Both the position numbers and the translations under genes were made by a program. 64,000 nt of DNA from Antedon bifida (lineage: Eukaryota > Echinodermata > Crinoidea > Comatulida > Antedonidae), in contig OY727102.1 of assembly GCA_963402885.1 (NCBI GenBank), positions 3,224,001-3,288,000 of the forward strand, in the 5' to 3' direction. The notes beneath the pieces are model-generated. The model did no database searches. It saw nothing but the letters and a program-made list of their open reading frames with translations, and was not told the origin of the DNA. This document shows positions 36,901-45,115 of this stretch, one piece after another (positions within the stretch are counted from its first letter, which is position 1; every line of letters starts with the position of its first letter).

Positions 36901-39883
36901 TGTTTGCTATTACTTGCTATTATTGCTGTATCAGGTATAGCAATTATACAGCTATTTGTTTGCTATTATTGCTATATCAGGTATAGCAATTCCACAGCTA
37001 TTTGTTTGCTATTACTTGCTATTATTGCTGTATCAGGTATAGCAATTATACAGCTATTTGTTTGCTATTATTTGCTATTATTGCTGTATCAGGTATAGCA
37101 ATTACACAGCTATTTGTTTGCTATTATTTGCTATTATTGCTGTATCAGGTATAGCAATTATACAGCTATTTGTTTGCTATTATTGCTGTATCATATATAT
37201 CAATTACACAGCTATTTGTTTGCTATTATTGCTGTATCAGATATAGCAATTACACAGCTATTTGTTTGCTATTATTTGCTATTATTGCTGTATCAGGTAT
37301 AGCAATTATACAGCTATTTGTTTGCTATTATTTGCTATTATTGCTGTATCAGGTATAGCAATTACACAGCTATTTGTTTGCTATTATTTGCTATTATTGC
37401 TGTATCAGGTATAGCAATTACACAGCTATTTGTTTGCTATTATTTACTGTTATTGCTGTATCACAGGTATAGAAATTATACAGCTATTTGTTTGCTATTA
37501 TTTGCTATTATTGCTGTATCAGGTATAGCAATTACACAGCTATTTGTTTGCTATTATTTGCTATTATTGCTGTATCAGGTATAGCAATTATTCAGCTATT
37601 TGTTTGCTATTATTTGCTATTATTGCTGTATCATATATAGCAATTACACAGCTATTTGTTTGCTATTATTTGCTATTATTGCTGTATCAGGTATAGCAAT
37701 TACAAAGCTATTTGTTTGCTATTATTTGCTATTATTGCTGTATCAGGTATAGCAATTATACAGTGCTATTATTTGCTATTATTGCTGTATCAGGTATAGC
37801 AATTACACAGCTATTGTTTGCTATTATTGCTGTATCAGGTATAGCAATTACACAGCTATTTGTTTGCTATTATTTGCTATTATTGCTGTATTAGGTATAG
37901 CAATTACACAGCTATTTGTTTGCTATTATTTGCTATTATTGCTGTATCAGGTATAGCAATTATACAGCTATTTATTTGCTATTCTATTGCTATGTTTGCT
38001 GTATCAAGTATAGCATTTACACAGCTATTTGTTTGCTATTTATTGCTATGACCAATCCTGCGCCTTAGTGGATCCCACGCGCTTCCACGAAGTATTTTTT
38101 TTTTATCGCGTTGCCACGCGTTCCTACGCGTTCCCATGCGATACGACGGGAAGGTATTGTTTTTTGGATCGCGATAATACGATCGGCTTTGTTTTGCTAT
38201 GCCTACGATGGAAGGTCTTGAATATACACCATTATTACCAGCTATCAAAAGAGAATAATGCCAATATAATAACCCACCTTGGATCGACGAATTTTACACC
38301 TACAGCTAAGCCCGAGTAGGCCTGCCTTCCCTAGCTACTACAGGCCTTGTTGGCTAGGCCCAGATCCTATAGCGATTAAAATATTGATAAAAATGCTTCG
38401 TTTCGTCGTACGAGAGTTTGTCTAGAAAAATTGATTTAAAACAATATCTCCCAAAATAATACTACGATTGCGTAAAAAGTAATTATAAATATGACTCTAT
38501 ACGAAGGAATCAGCCAACACCGCTAAAATAATAATATATTCTTTGAATAAAATTAAATGGCAATTAAATAACCTATGACCCACATTAAAGAGTGCACCAA
38601 CTGGTGGTAGCGAAAAAAAAAAACACCCGAAACATCGGTGGTCGAGCGAATTTCATTATCACATGTGATAAAAACAACGCAAATCAAACATGTTGATACA
38701 AAAAGTTGGCCGTGGCCCACTTCACTGAGGTTCACCGGCCGCACGAGTGCCGTTAGGCAGGCCCGTAACCAGGGGGGGGGGGGGCCTAGAATTGGACGAC
38801 CCATATTATGGGCCATAACACGAAACCGACGACCCCTACAGCCTAGCCTAGCCTAGGCCTAAGTGTGGTATAACATCCCGAAGCCGAACATAGCCAAATA
38901 TCTTTAAACCATACCTTATATAATACTCGCAAGCAAGCAATTGATTGAAAAAACGAAATATCGCCATTTGATACTGAATGTGTCGACACGAACAAACGAA
39001 CAGATATGGAACGCCAAGAGTGCATCATTAAAACTGCATTCGACTCGATTAGCACACGAAATATCAGAAACATGGCAAACCAGGTCAAAACGGCCCCTTT
39101 TTCAGGGGCGGGTAAGGTTTGCTCAGTGGAGTGGTCATCGTTAACCCAAATAATCAAATCACCTTACCCGCCGCTGAAAAAGGGGCCGTTTACAGGTAAT
39201 ATAGGCCAAGTAATTATACTGCATGGCATGCTAGATTGGTACTCTGTACGAATTTAATAGCGTATAGCGGATGGGTGGTACTTCGTTGATTTTTTTTTTT
39301 CTGGGCCTATAGCTAGCTAAGCTAAATAAAAAAATATCGGGCGTAACTGCTGTATTTTCAATCATTGTAACAACACATAACAATAGACGCGTGGCAAAAC
39401 AATGCCTCTCGTAGGATCGCGATCAAAAAACAATGCAGTTCGTAGGATCGTGATCAAAAACAATTATACCTCGTAGCCACGCGTGGCCACGAAGCTGGGG
39501 CGTGGGTTACGTTGCAGTAATTTTTAGCTGTACTGATACATCAATATAAATCAAATTTCATTAGAGTTTAATTTTAATTCACGGAATTTAGACAAAAAGT
39601 GTCATTATTTAACGTTCTACATGTATGGTCAGCAGAGACAGGCCTGCCATACGATTTATATACAAAACATTAAGGTTGAATCCAAACAAGGCAATCTTGA
39701 TAGCTTTGTTCCAAATAACATACATGTTTCATTTGTATAAATTAAAACATTTTTTAAGGCTAATCATTTGATATAAAACAACCTACCCAGTCTGACATAG
39801 TATTTACAAGTTGTGGTTCGGATGCACACAGTCGTTCAACTTCTGGCCATTTCTCTGAAACAATAGCTTGCCACAATTTGTTC
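14955..39883 (-). CDS. ANK-Roc-COR-DED-DED protein (Roco family GTPase), copy A
   Basis: Eighteen coding exons on the minus strand, in transcript order: 39787-39883, 25276-25392, 22180-22282, 21301-21466, 20836-20939, 20221-20357, 20088-20130, 19726-19973, 19445-19567, 19026-19214, 18380-18616, 17895-18095, 17435-17605, 16856-17191, 16130-16219, 15766-15937, 15603-15653, 14955-15496. Acceptors are AG, donors GT except one GC, and every junction keeps phase, giving about 1,040 residues. Order: ankyrin-like (1-105), Roc GTPase (P-loop near 145, DYAGQ near 328, THKD near 426), COR (about 460-790), a Cys/His-containing linker, then two DED-like domains (about 860-1040). Roco proteins are GTPases that dimerise through COR; DEDs bind other death-fold proteins. 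A cytosolic switch in apoptosis-like or immune signalling is an inference. The start codon exon is not visible. No stop or frameshift was seen. Roco copy B is its tandem paralogue. Confidence 0.88.
16130..18616 (-). CDS. Roco A: COR domain exons
   Basis: Five exons (18380-18616, 17895-18095, 17435-17605, 16856-17191, 16130-16219), all phase 0. The first contains YMVDSKSRRGIEKLKKRI, the Roc G5 region, then IPIKWVDFQTKI, the usual start of COR (P-x-x-W). The next has LDYLNDTGNILY, the third LWERFSVQGIL, and the fourth LVPSRI with FLPDAVYHMLIVEFL, all recognisable COR signatures in the expected order. COR dimerises and couples to Roc. In copy B the first of these exons carries a stop codon. Confidence 0.88.
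19026..19567 (-). CDS. Roco A: two exons of the Roc core, including G4
   Basis: Exon 19445-19567 begins LFLTGGVTYIVVFSAVDGL, the beta-strand that follows switch II in Roc domains. Exon 19026-19214 ends its core with PPIILVATHKD, in which THKD is the guanine-specificity motif (G4) in the form usual for Roco proteins. Both are phase 0 at each end. Between them lies a segment, GFWGMTNLGMTVFW, that positions the next helix. Copy B lacks three codons (Ala-Pro-Lys) near the end of the first exon and has one extra codon in the second; both are in-frame changes. Confidence 0.88.
19726..19973 (-). CDS. Roco A exon: Roc switch II (G3)
   Basis: An exon of 82 whole codons ending in SSIWDYAGQLTYYITHR, with an ideal CGA|GTGAGT donor. 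IWD-x-AGQ followed by YY-x-TH is the characteristic G3/switch II signature of Roco proteins, with Gln after the Gly as in Ras-like GTPases. The first half is helical and basic, followed by a Gly/Thr/Ser-rich loop. Copy B's exon 56541-56782 is two codons shorter in that loop and otherwise in frame. Confidence 0.88.
20088..20939 (-). CDS. Roco A: three exons of the long insert between G1 and G3
   Basis: Exons 20836-20939, 20221-20357 and 20088-20130 encode about 94 residues between the P-loop and the DxxGQ motif. The middle one has a Ser/Thr-rich patch (KSSTTSTSS) and the last an acidic run (KEEEELNLEEK). Phases 2, 1, 0 and 1 agree across the set. For the first of them I chose the donor G|GTATTG because it is the one that keeps the frame; the nearby GTATAG does not. 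Roc domains usually have a much shorter switch I region here, so this is an expansion, and it may be flexible or regulatory. Confidence 0.75.
21301..21466 (-). CDS. Roco A exon: Roc domain P-loop (G1)
   Basis: This exon carries the Walker A motif GKEGAGKTS (GxxGxGKT/S) after a beta-strand-like stretch, RSMFL, and is followed by a helix, CVKAILGK. It is the nucleotide-binding start of the Roc GTPase domain. The acceptor is TGTCTTAG and the donor AG|GTATGT, with phases 1 and 2 matching the neighbouring exons. The copy B exon at 58642-58807 is nearly identical, which suggests the P-loop has been constrained or recently homogenised. Confidence 0.9.
22180..22282 (-). CDS. Roco A exon: last ankyrin-like segment, GC donor
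   Basis: The exon starts ENKTPIDLYKENECSGYDKK, like the NKTPIDLA start of an ankyrin repeat, and runs into a lysine-rich helix that links to the GTPase domain. The donor is AAG|GCAAGT, a GC-AG intron with an otherwise ideal donor. Splicing there joins in frame (phase 1) to the next exon at 21466. The same GC donor is present in copy B at 59722-59824, which supports it as real. Confidence 0.78.
23471..24490. repeat. ~530-bp tandem duplication in Roco A intron
   Basis: Two successive copies start near 23471 and 24001, each with GCAATGGTGT, TCAATGTCAATAACGTGTTC and the left arm of the foldback MITE. Roco B has only one copy (60707-61210), so the tandem step is specific to copy A, or one copy was lost in B. 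Confidence 0.7.
24310..24655. mobile_element. Foldback MITE in Roco A intron
   Basis: Arms of well over 100 bases are imperfect inverted repeats: TTACACTAGGACGATAACGA near the left end against its reverse complement ending TAGTGTGTAA at right, with AAAATAACCATTTATG and TCAAATGACGTC in both arms. The centre is near 24495. It is non-coding. Confidence 0.6.
25276..25392 (-). CDS. Roco A exon: ankyrin-like repeat 2
   Basis: A 39-codon exon beginning DNETLLMGGVLWYGIPENLV and continuing to a QLIAQASDVCLE-type end, which follows the ankyrin pattern (TLL..A....P..V..LI..ASDV). It has a CTTGTTAG acceptor and a GTAAGG donor, both in phase 0. The counterpart in copy B is 61978-62094, of equal length. 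The repeat is diverged from the ankyrin consensus, so the assignment rests partly on the neighbouring Roc and COR domains, which are often preceded by ankyrin or leucine-rich repeats. Confidence 0.75.
25985..28790. repeat. ~95-bp tandem array rich in GCTAT, about 29 copies
   Basis: Units contain the palindrome CTGCTATAGCAG, then GCTATTTTTGCTATAGC, then AAAAGCAGTTGTGGTTGCTA and GGGTTAAGTG. Copies differ by scattered substitutions and small indels. It lies just inside the left end of the 12.2 kb insertion. Not coding. Confidence 0.9.
28980..32886 (+). mobile_element. Hairpin-element concatemer inside the 12.2 kb insertion
   Basis: Related to 118-5067. Unit starts with CTAGA plus the GTCA-ctt-TGAC hairpin occur near 30350, 31490 and 31930. 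The 3' end has the same two hairpins (32795-32827 and 32858-32883) followed by CTAA at 32883-32886. The first unit lacks its 5' hairpin and the third is cut short. There is no coding sequence. Its presence inside another transposon shows it is mobile or was captured. Confidence 0.6.
32887..33986. other. Spacer inside the 12.2 kb insertion
   Basis: 33000-33250 has a weak 40-50 bp periodicity (GGTTAGGTT...GTTGA...GATTATTT). 33716-33768 is an ATTT-rich tract. No gene seen. Confidence 0.4.
33987..35942. repeat. ~76-bp tandem array, about 25 copies
   Basis: Unit: GTGAAACGCCTGACGTGTAT, then ACCC(A/T)TAAAAAAAACATCAC, then TCCAGATGTAAACCGCCAAG and ATCTAACCACCCTCAT. The poly-A tract varies in length and some units are deleted internally. 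No protein is supported here. Confidence 0.92.
36420..38046. repeat. 56-bp tandem array rich in GCTAT, about 28 copies
   Basis: Unit: CTATTTGTTTGCTATTATTT, then GCTATTATTGCTGTATCAGG, then TATAGCAATTACACAG. It runs up to the right inverted end of the 12.2 kb insertion. Because 56 is not a multiple of three and the unit lacks stops in plus-strand frames, many overlapping false reading frames appear here. Degenerate relatives extend left to about 36120. Confidence 0.92.
39089..39190. repeat. 29-bp inverted repeat, strong hairpin
   Basis: AACGGCCCCTTTTTCAG at left pairs with CTGAAAAAGGGGCCGTT at right, extended by GGCGGGTAAGG/CCTTACCCGCC, around a spacer of about 44 bases. It lies inside the TIR element. 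Copy B keeps only the right arm. Confidence 0.75.
39787..39883 (-). CDS. Roco A exon: ankyrin-like repeat 1
   Basis: Reverse-strand exon flanked by a TTTAACAG acceptor and a GTAGGT donor. It encodes a helix-loop-helix segment starting NKLWQAIVSEKWPEVERLC and ending in VNTMSD, which matches the first half of an ankyrin repeat followed by its loop. The same exon occurs in Roco copy B at 63836-63932 with the same length and phase. It starts with one base of a split codon, so at least one further upstream exon, probably carrying the ATG, must exist. It is separated from the next exon by 14.4 kb in copy A but by only 1.7 kb in copy B, because copy A's intron carries a large insertion. Confidence 0.75.
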
Positions 39884-39949
39884 CTGTTAAATAACGTGTA
39901 AACAAAACATAAAGCTTGTCAGAAAAGAATGAATATGAAGGTGAGGTGA

Positions 39950-40221
39950 TCATTGAGCACTTGTTGGTTTTATTATTATTGTTATTATCGTATAGAGTAT
40001 ATATTCTATGGCACCAATCAGCACCATTAGCATATACTGTATGCATCAGGTAATAGGATTGCATATATCAATATTTTGCGGTCATATTTATTTATTTTGT
40101 GCATGTTTTTTTTTAAATTGAAGATCAACAAAATTATAAAAATGATCACCTATAATTCGTCAAAGTGACGAATTAAATTCTAGTTATTATTGTTATTATC
40201 AATGAAAGGATAACATAGCTC
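39950..40221. other. Junction with inverted hairpin-element end
   Basis: 40144-40186 contains GATCACCTATAATTCGTCAA and AGTGACGAATTAAATTCTAG, the reverse complement of a unit junction seen at 1796-1840. It is therefore an inverted end fragment of the hairpin element next to the SINE. Confidence 0.5.
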
Positions 40222-40545
40222 GAGCGAGTGAGTGGCCGAGCGGTTAAGACAGTGGAACCGTAACACGTACGTCCATAACATCGGCAAGGTTTCGAGTCTC
40301 ACTCGCTCCATGGTTCTGGTGGTAGAAAAAGTCATCTCGGATAAGGACTATAACGTAGGTCCAGTGTACAAATCTGGCTCATGTGCACTTAATGAACCTA
40401 GTACATCTTTCGAGACGAGTGGGGGTTTCCTCGGTGTACTAGTTCACACACAGCCACTGTCACAAACTCATCATAATACACTGGGCCCTCTTGGAGAACA
40501 GTCTTAGACTGAAGAGGCAACCCAGTATAACGAATAAATAAAGAT
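40222..40545 (+). mobile_element. tRNA-derived SINE
   Basis: The first 88 bases look like a Ser/Leu-type tRNA: a GAGCGAG/CTCGCTC acceptor stem, a box A-like GTGGCCGAGCGGTTAAG and a box B-like GGTTTCGAGTC. The anticodon arm does not fold well. A non-tRNA body follows (GGATAAGG, GTCCAGTGTAC, CTCGGTGTACTAG) and an AATAAATAAA tail. So it is a SINE with RNA polymerase III promoter boxes rather than a tRNA gene. Confidence 0.65.
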
Positions 40546-40589
40546 CATACATATAGATGATAATAATGGAAGGCAAACATGAAGCTTGT

Positions 40590-41212
40590 GATGTGAACAA
40601 CGAAAGGTGAACATATAGAACATAATAAAAGATGGACAATGAAATGTGGTCATAGTGCAATTTGAACACAATGAAAGGTGATCATAATGAAAGGTGGTCA
40701 TAATGAATGGTGATCATAATGAAAGGTGATCAAAATGAAAGGTGATCAATGAAAGGTGGTCATAATGAATGGTGATCATAATGAAAGGTGATCATAATGA
40801 AAGGTGGTCAAAATGAAAGGTGATCATAATGAAAGGTGATCAAAATGAAAGGTGATCAATGAAAGGTGGTCATAATGAATGGTGATCAAAGGTAATCATA
40901 GTGAAAGGTCATCATAATGAAGGTGGTCATAATAAAATGTAATCATAATGAATGGTGATCATAATGAAAGGTAATCATAATGAAAGGTCATCGTAATGAA
41001 GGTGGTCATAATAAAATGTAATCATAATGAAAGGTGATCATAATAAAGGATGATCATAATGAAAGGTGAACATAATGAAAGGTGAACATAATGAAAGGTG
41101 AACATAATGAAAGGTGAACATAATGAAAGGTGAACATAATGAAATGTAATCATAATGAAAGGTGAACATAATTAAAGGTGATCATAATGAAAGGTGATCA
41201 TAATGAAAGATG
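40590..41212. repeat. 16-bp minisatellite (AATGAAAGGTGATCAT)
   Basis: About 40 imperfect copies with GTGATC, GTGGTC, GTGAAC and GTAATC variants. The same motif in a few copies starts the homologous segment at about 10510-10580, followed in both places by GAACAACGAATCGTGTACTT, so the array expanded at the edge of the duplicated unit. Confidence 0.88.
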
Positions 41213-41667
41213 AACATGAACAACGAATCGTGTACTTACTCCCTAGCAGGAATACTCTCCATTATTATTGGATTCGTAAAATAATTCAATAAAATAGGAT
41301 ATTAATCTACATTATTTCAATGTAATGTTCTTATAGAGAACCCGCTCCATCGTTAGTGTTGTTGGGGGTAAAGTCCATGGAAAATTGACATTCAGATTCT
41401 ATTATCTGATACATTATTCAATAAACAAAGTAGCTTGTGACCCTAACAATGAGTGGCGCATATAATCAAAGTATTATTCTTTTCAGATCCCATGTGCATT
41501 CTGTATTATAGGGAGTGAGTCCAATAGTACAATATTACTGATAAGAACTCAGGTTGAAGTAGTTGTTGAGTAAAGAATGAAACTGCCATGTTTGTTTGAT
41601 TAAGAACAGAATATCATACAATGTTATGGATTAGCTGGGTTATTTGAGTTACAGCGATGTATTTTGC

Positions 41668-44600
41668 TTACGCTAATTAATTGGGCTAAGAACATTGTAT
41701 GAACATAGATTAAATTAAATACGCTAACTAATTGGGTTAAGAACATTGTATGAACATAGATTAAATTAAATACGCTAACTAATTGGGTTAAGAACATTGT
41801 ATGAACATAGATTAAATTAAATACGCTAACTAATTGGGTTAAGAACATTGTATGAACATAGATTAAATTAAATACGCTAACTAATTGGGCTAAGAACATT
41901 GTATGAACATAGATTAAATTAAATACGCTAACTAATTGGGCTAAGAACATTGTATGAACATAGATTAAATTAAATACTCTAACTAATTGAGCTAAGAACA
42001 TTGTATGAAGATAGATTAAATACGCTAACTAATTGAGCTAAGAACATTGTATGAACATAGATTAAATACGCTAACTAATTGGGCTAAGAACATTGTATGA
42101 ACATAGATTAAATTAAATACGCTAACTAATTGGGCTAAGAACATTGTATGAACATAGATTAAATACTCTAACTAATTGGGCTAAGAACATTGTATGAACA
42201 TAGATTAAATTAAATACGCTAACTAATTGGGCTAAGAACATTGTATGAACATAGATTAAATACGCTAACTAATTAAGCTAAGAACATTGTATGAATATAG
42301 ATTAAATACGCTAACTAATTGGGCTAAGAACATTGTATGAACATAGATTAAATACGCTAACTAATTGGGCTAAGAACATTGTATGAACATAGATTAAATA
42401 CGCTAACTAATTGGGTTAAGAACATTGTATGAAGATAGATTAAATACGCTAACTAATTGGGTTAAGAACATTGTATGAACATAGATTAAATACGCTAACT
42501 AATTGGGCTAAGAACATTGTATGAACATAGATTAAATACGCTAACTAATTGGGCTAAGAACATTGTATGAACATAGATTAAATACGCTAACTAATTGGGT
42601 TAAGAACATTGTATGAAGATAGATTAAATACGCTAACTAATTGGGCTAAGAACATTGTATGAACATAGATTAAATACGCTAACTAATTGGGCTAAGAACA
42701 TTGTATGAACATAGATTAAATTAAATACGCTAACTAATTGAGCTAAGAACATTGTATGAACATAGATTAAATACGCTAACTAATTGGGCTAAGAACATTG
42801 TATGAACATAGATTAAATACGCTAACTAATTGAGCTAAGAACATTGTATGAACATAGATTAAATACGCTAACTAATTGGGCTAAGAACATTGTATGAACA
42901 TAGATTAAATACGCTAACTAATTGGGCTAAGAACATTGTATGAACATAGATTAAATACGCTAACTAATTGGGCTAAGAACATTGTATGAACATAGATTAA
43001 ATACGCTAACTAATTGGGCTAAGAACATTGTATGAACATAGATTAAATACGCTAACTAATTGGGCTAAGAACATTGTATGAATATAGATTAAATACGCTA
43101 ACTAATTGGGTTAAGAACATTGTATGAAGATAGATTAAATACGCTAACTAATTGGGCTAAGAACATTGTATGAACATAGATTAAATTAAATACGCTAACT
43201 AATTGGGTTAAGAACATTGTATGAACATAGATTAAATTAAATACGCTAACTAATTGGGCTAAGAACATTGTATGAACATAGATTAAATACGCTAACTAAT
43301 TGGGCTAAGAACATTGTATGAACATAGATTAAATACGCTAACTAATTGGGCTAAGAACATTGTATGAACATAGATTAACTACGCTAACTAATTGGGCTAA
43401 GAACATTGTATGAATATAGATTAAATACGCTAACTAATTGGGTTAAGAACATTGTATGAAGATAGATTAAATACGCTAACTAATTGGGCTAAGAACATTG
43501 TATGAACATAGATTAAATTAAATACGCTAACTAATTGGGCTAAGAACATTGTATGAACATAGATTAAATACGCTAACTAATTGGGTTAAGAACATTGTAT
43601 GAATATAGATTAAATTAAATACGCTAACTAATTGGGCTAAGAACATTGTATGAATATAGATTAAATACGCTAACTAATTGGGTTAAGAACATTGTATGAA
43701 CATAGATTAAATACGCTAACTAATTGGGCTAAGAACATTGTATGAATATAGATTAAATTAAATACGCTAACTAATTGGGTTAAGAACATTGTATGAATAT
43801 AGATTAAATACGCTAACTAATTGGGTTAAGAACATTGTATGAAGATAGATTAAATACGCTAACTAATTGGGCTAAGAACATTGTATGAACATAGATTAAA
43901 TTAAATACGCTAACTAATTGGGCTAAGAACATTGTATGAATATAGATTAAATACGCTAACTAATTGGGTTAAGAACATTGTATGAACATAGATTAAATAC
44001 GCTAACTAATTGGGCTAAGAACATTGTATGAATATAGATTAAATACGCTAACTAATTGGGCTAAGAACATTGTATGAAGATAGATTAAATACGCTAACTA
44101 ATTGGGTTAAGAACATTGTATGAAGATAGATTAAATACGCTAACTAATTGGGTTAAGAACATTGTATGAAGATAGATTAAATACGCTAACTAATTGGGCT
44201 AAGAACATTGTATGAACATAGATTAAATTAAATACGCTAACTAATTGGGCTAAGAACATTGTATGAATATAGATTAAATACGCTAACTAATTGGGTTAAG
44301 AACATTGTATGAAGATAGATTAAATACGCTAACTAATTGGGTTAAGAACATTGTATGAAGATAGATTAAATACGCTAACTAATTGGGCTAAGAACATTGT
44401 ATGAACATAGATTAAATTAAATACGCTAACTAATTGGGCTAAGAACATTGTATGAATATAGATTAAATACGCTAACTAATTGGGCTAAGAACATTGTATG
44501 AAGATAGATTAAATACGCTAACTAATTGGGTTAAGAACATTGTATGAAGATAGATTAAATACGCTAACTAATTGGGCTAAGAACATTGTATGAACATAGA

Positions 44601-44835
44601 TTAAATTAAATACGCTAACTAATTGGGCTAAGAACATTGTATGAATATAGATTAAATACGCTAACTAATTGGGTTAAGAACATTGTATGAACATAGATTA
44701 AATACGCTAACTAATTGGGCTAAGAACATTGTATGAACATAGATTAAATACGCTAACTAATTGGGCTAAGAACATTGTATGAATATAGATTAAATTAAAT
44801 ACGCTAACTAATTGGGTTAAGAACATTGTATGAAC
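41668..44835. repeat. 46/51-bp minisatellite, about 66 copies
   Basis: The unit has TAAATACGCTAACTAATTGG, then GCTAAGAACATTGTATGAAC and ATAGAT. A longer form has one extra TAAAT. Single-base variants (GGGCT/GGGTT; GAACAT/GAAGAT/GAATAT) recur in ordered blocks in the right half, a higher-order pattern. The array disrupts the upstream part of an SH3-gene unit (41.2-41.67 kb resumes near 45.87 kb) and the FLYWCH exon. Confidence 0.95.
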
Positions 44836-44844
44836 AGAGTGGTT

Positions 44845-45115
44845 GTGTTGGGTTGTCGGCAGCACGTTGACATAATCCAGCCTTTACTACGTCTCTGCTA
44901 ACAGACTCTTCGTCCACTTCATGGCTATGTGGAGTAGCCATACTAACCAAAAGTGCGTCCCCTTCACCCATGGTGTGGACTCTTCCAGAACATGTCCTTT
45001 TTATACATTTCCAATACGGTTTTCCGTCTCTTGCCGTCTTATCTTTGGAATGTTGAAACCCTCGGTATATTAAATTAACGCCTCTACCCTTCTTAACAAC
45101 AGTTGGTCCATCCAT
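44845..45115 (-). CDS. FLYWCH-type zinc-finger exon, truncated by minisatellite
   Basis: Starts at ATG 45115 on the reverse strand with MDGPTVVKKGRG, then a FLYWCH module: LIYRGFQHSKDKTARDGKPYW, CIKRTCSGRVHTMGEGDALL and ATPHSHE. The tryptophan, the C-x4-C pair and the final H-x-H are the zinc ligands and hallmarks of the family, which occurs in DNA-binding proteins and in Mutator-like transposase accessory proteins. The frame then continues into the 46/51-bp minisatellite and stops at 44804, so those last nine residues or so are junk. It may be a first exon whose downstream exons were displaced by the array. It is not related to the Roco or SH3 genes. Confidence 0.65.

Larger units (their letters stand above)
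25879..38070. mobile_element. 12.19 kb nested insertion with TIRs and 8-bp duplication
   Basis: GATCCCAC occurs at 25871-25878 and again at 38071-38078. Inside are about 20-base inverted ends (GAGTAAAGCGCAGGATTGGT at left; CACTAAGGCGCAGGATTGGT as the reverse complement at right). Copy B carries a single GATCCCAT at the equivalent place, so the insertion is directly demonstrated. The interior has two GCTAT-rich arrays next to the ends, hairpin-element units (28.9-32.9 kb) and a 76-bp array (34-35.9 kb). No transposase was found. The 8-bp duplication fits hAT, P or related superfamilies. Confidence 0.8.
25767..39535. mobile_element. Terminal-inverted-repeat DNA transposon, interrupted (copy A)
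   Basis: Both ends carry about 27 bases of inverted repeat beginning CAGTACAGCTA, with AATTACTGC following. Excluding the nested 12.2 kb insert the element is about 1.57 kb. It has no coding capacity. Subterminal repeats resemble TCGTAGGATCGCGATCAAAA. The CAG start suggests a hAT-like non-autonomous element, but no 8-bp duplication is clear. It lies in the ankyrin intron of Roco A, and the orthologous element is in Roco B. Confidence 0.55.
14200..39950. repeat. Segmental duplication, Roco A block
   Basis: Collinear with 50600-64000: LINE scrap, all Roco exons, introns, foldback MITE and TIR element. The main differences are the 12.2 kb insertion and a tandem duplication here, and the 320-bp and 490-bp insertions plus a 460-bp deletion in the partner. 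Upstream of 39950 the partner lies beyond the window. Confidence 0.92.

Noticed and set aside
36446-38051. Series of overlapping plus-strand reading frames encoding Cys/Tyr/Ile-rich repeats
   Set aside because: They are the 56-bp satellite read in three frames. The unit simply lacks stops, and its length is not a multiple of three, so each frame repeats the same peptide after three units.
25766-39536. 8-bp target duplication for the CAGTACAG element
   Set aside because: The flanks (TACTATTT at left, ATACATCA at right) do not match in either copy, so the insertion signature cannot be claimed.
40222-40309. Functional tRNA-Ser or tRNA-Leu gene
   Set aside because: The acceptor stem and box motifs are good, but no convincing anticodon stem-loop forms and a SINE body with an A-rich tail follows.
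41624-42001. Reverse-strand reading frame with 17-residue repeats
   Set aside because: It is the 51-bp form of the minisatellite, which is accidentally in frame. It ends as soon as 46-bp units appear.
41668-44835. CRISPR array
   Set aside because: Units are contiguous with no unique spacers, the length varies by a TAAAT insert, and the genomic context is eukaryotic.
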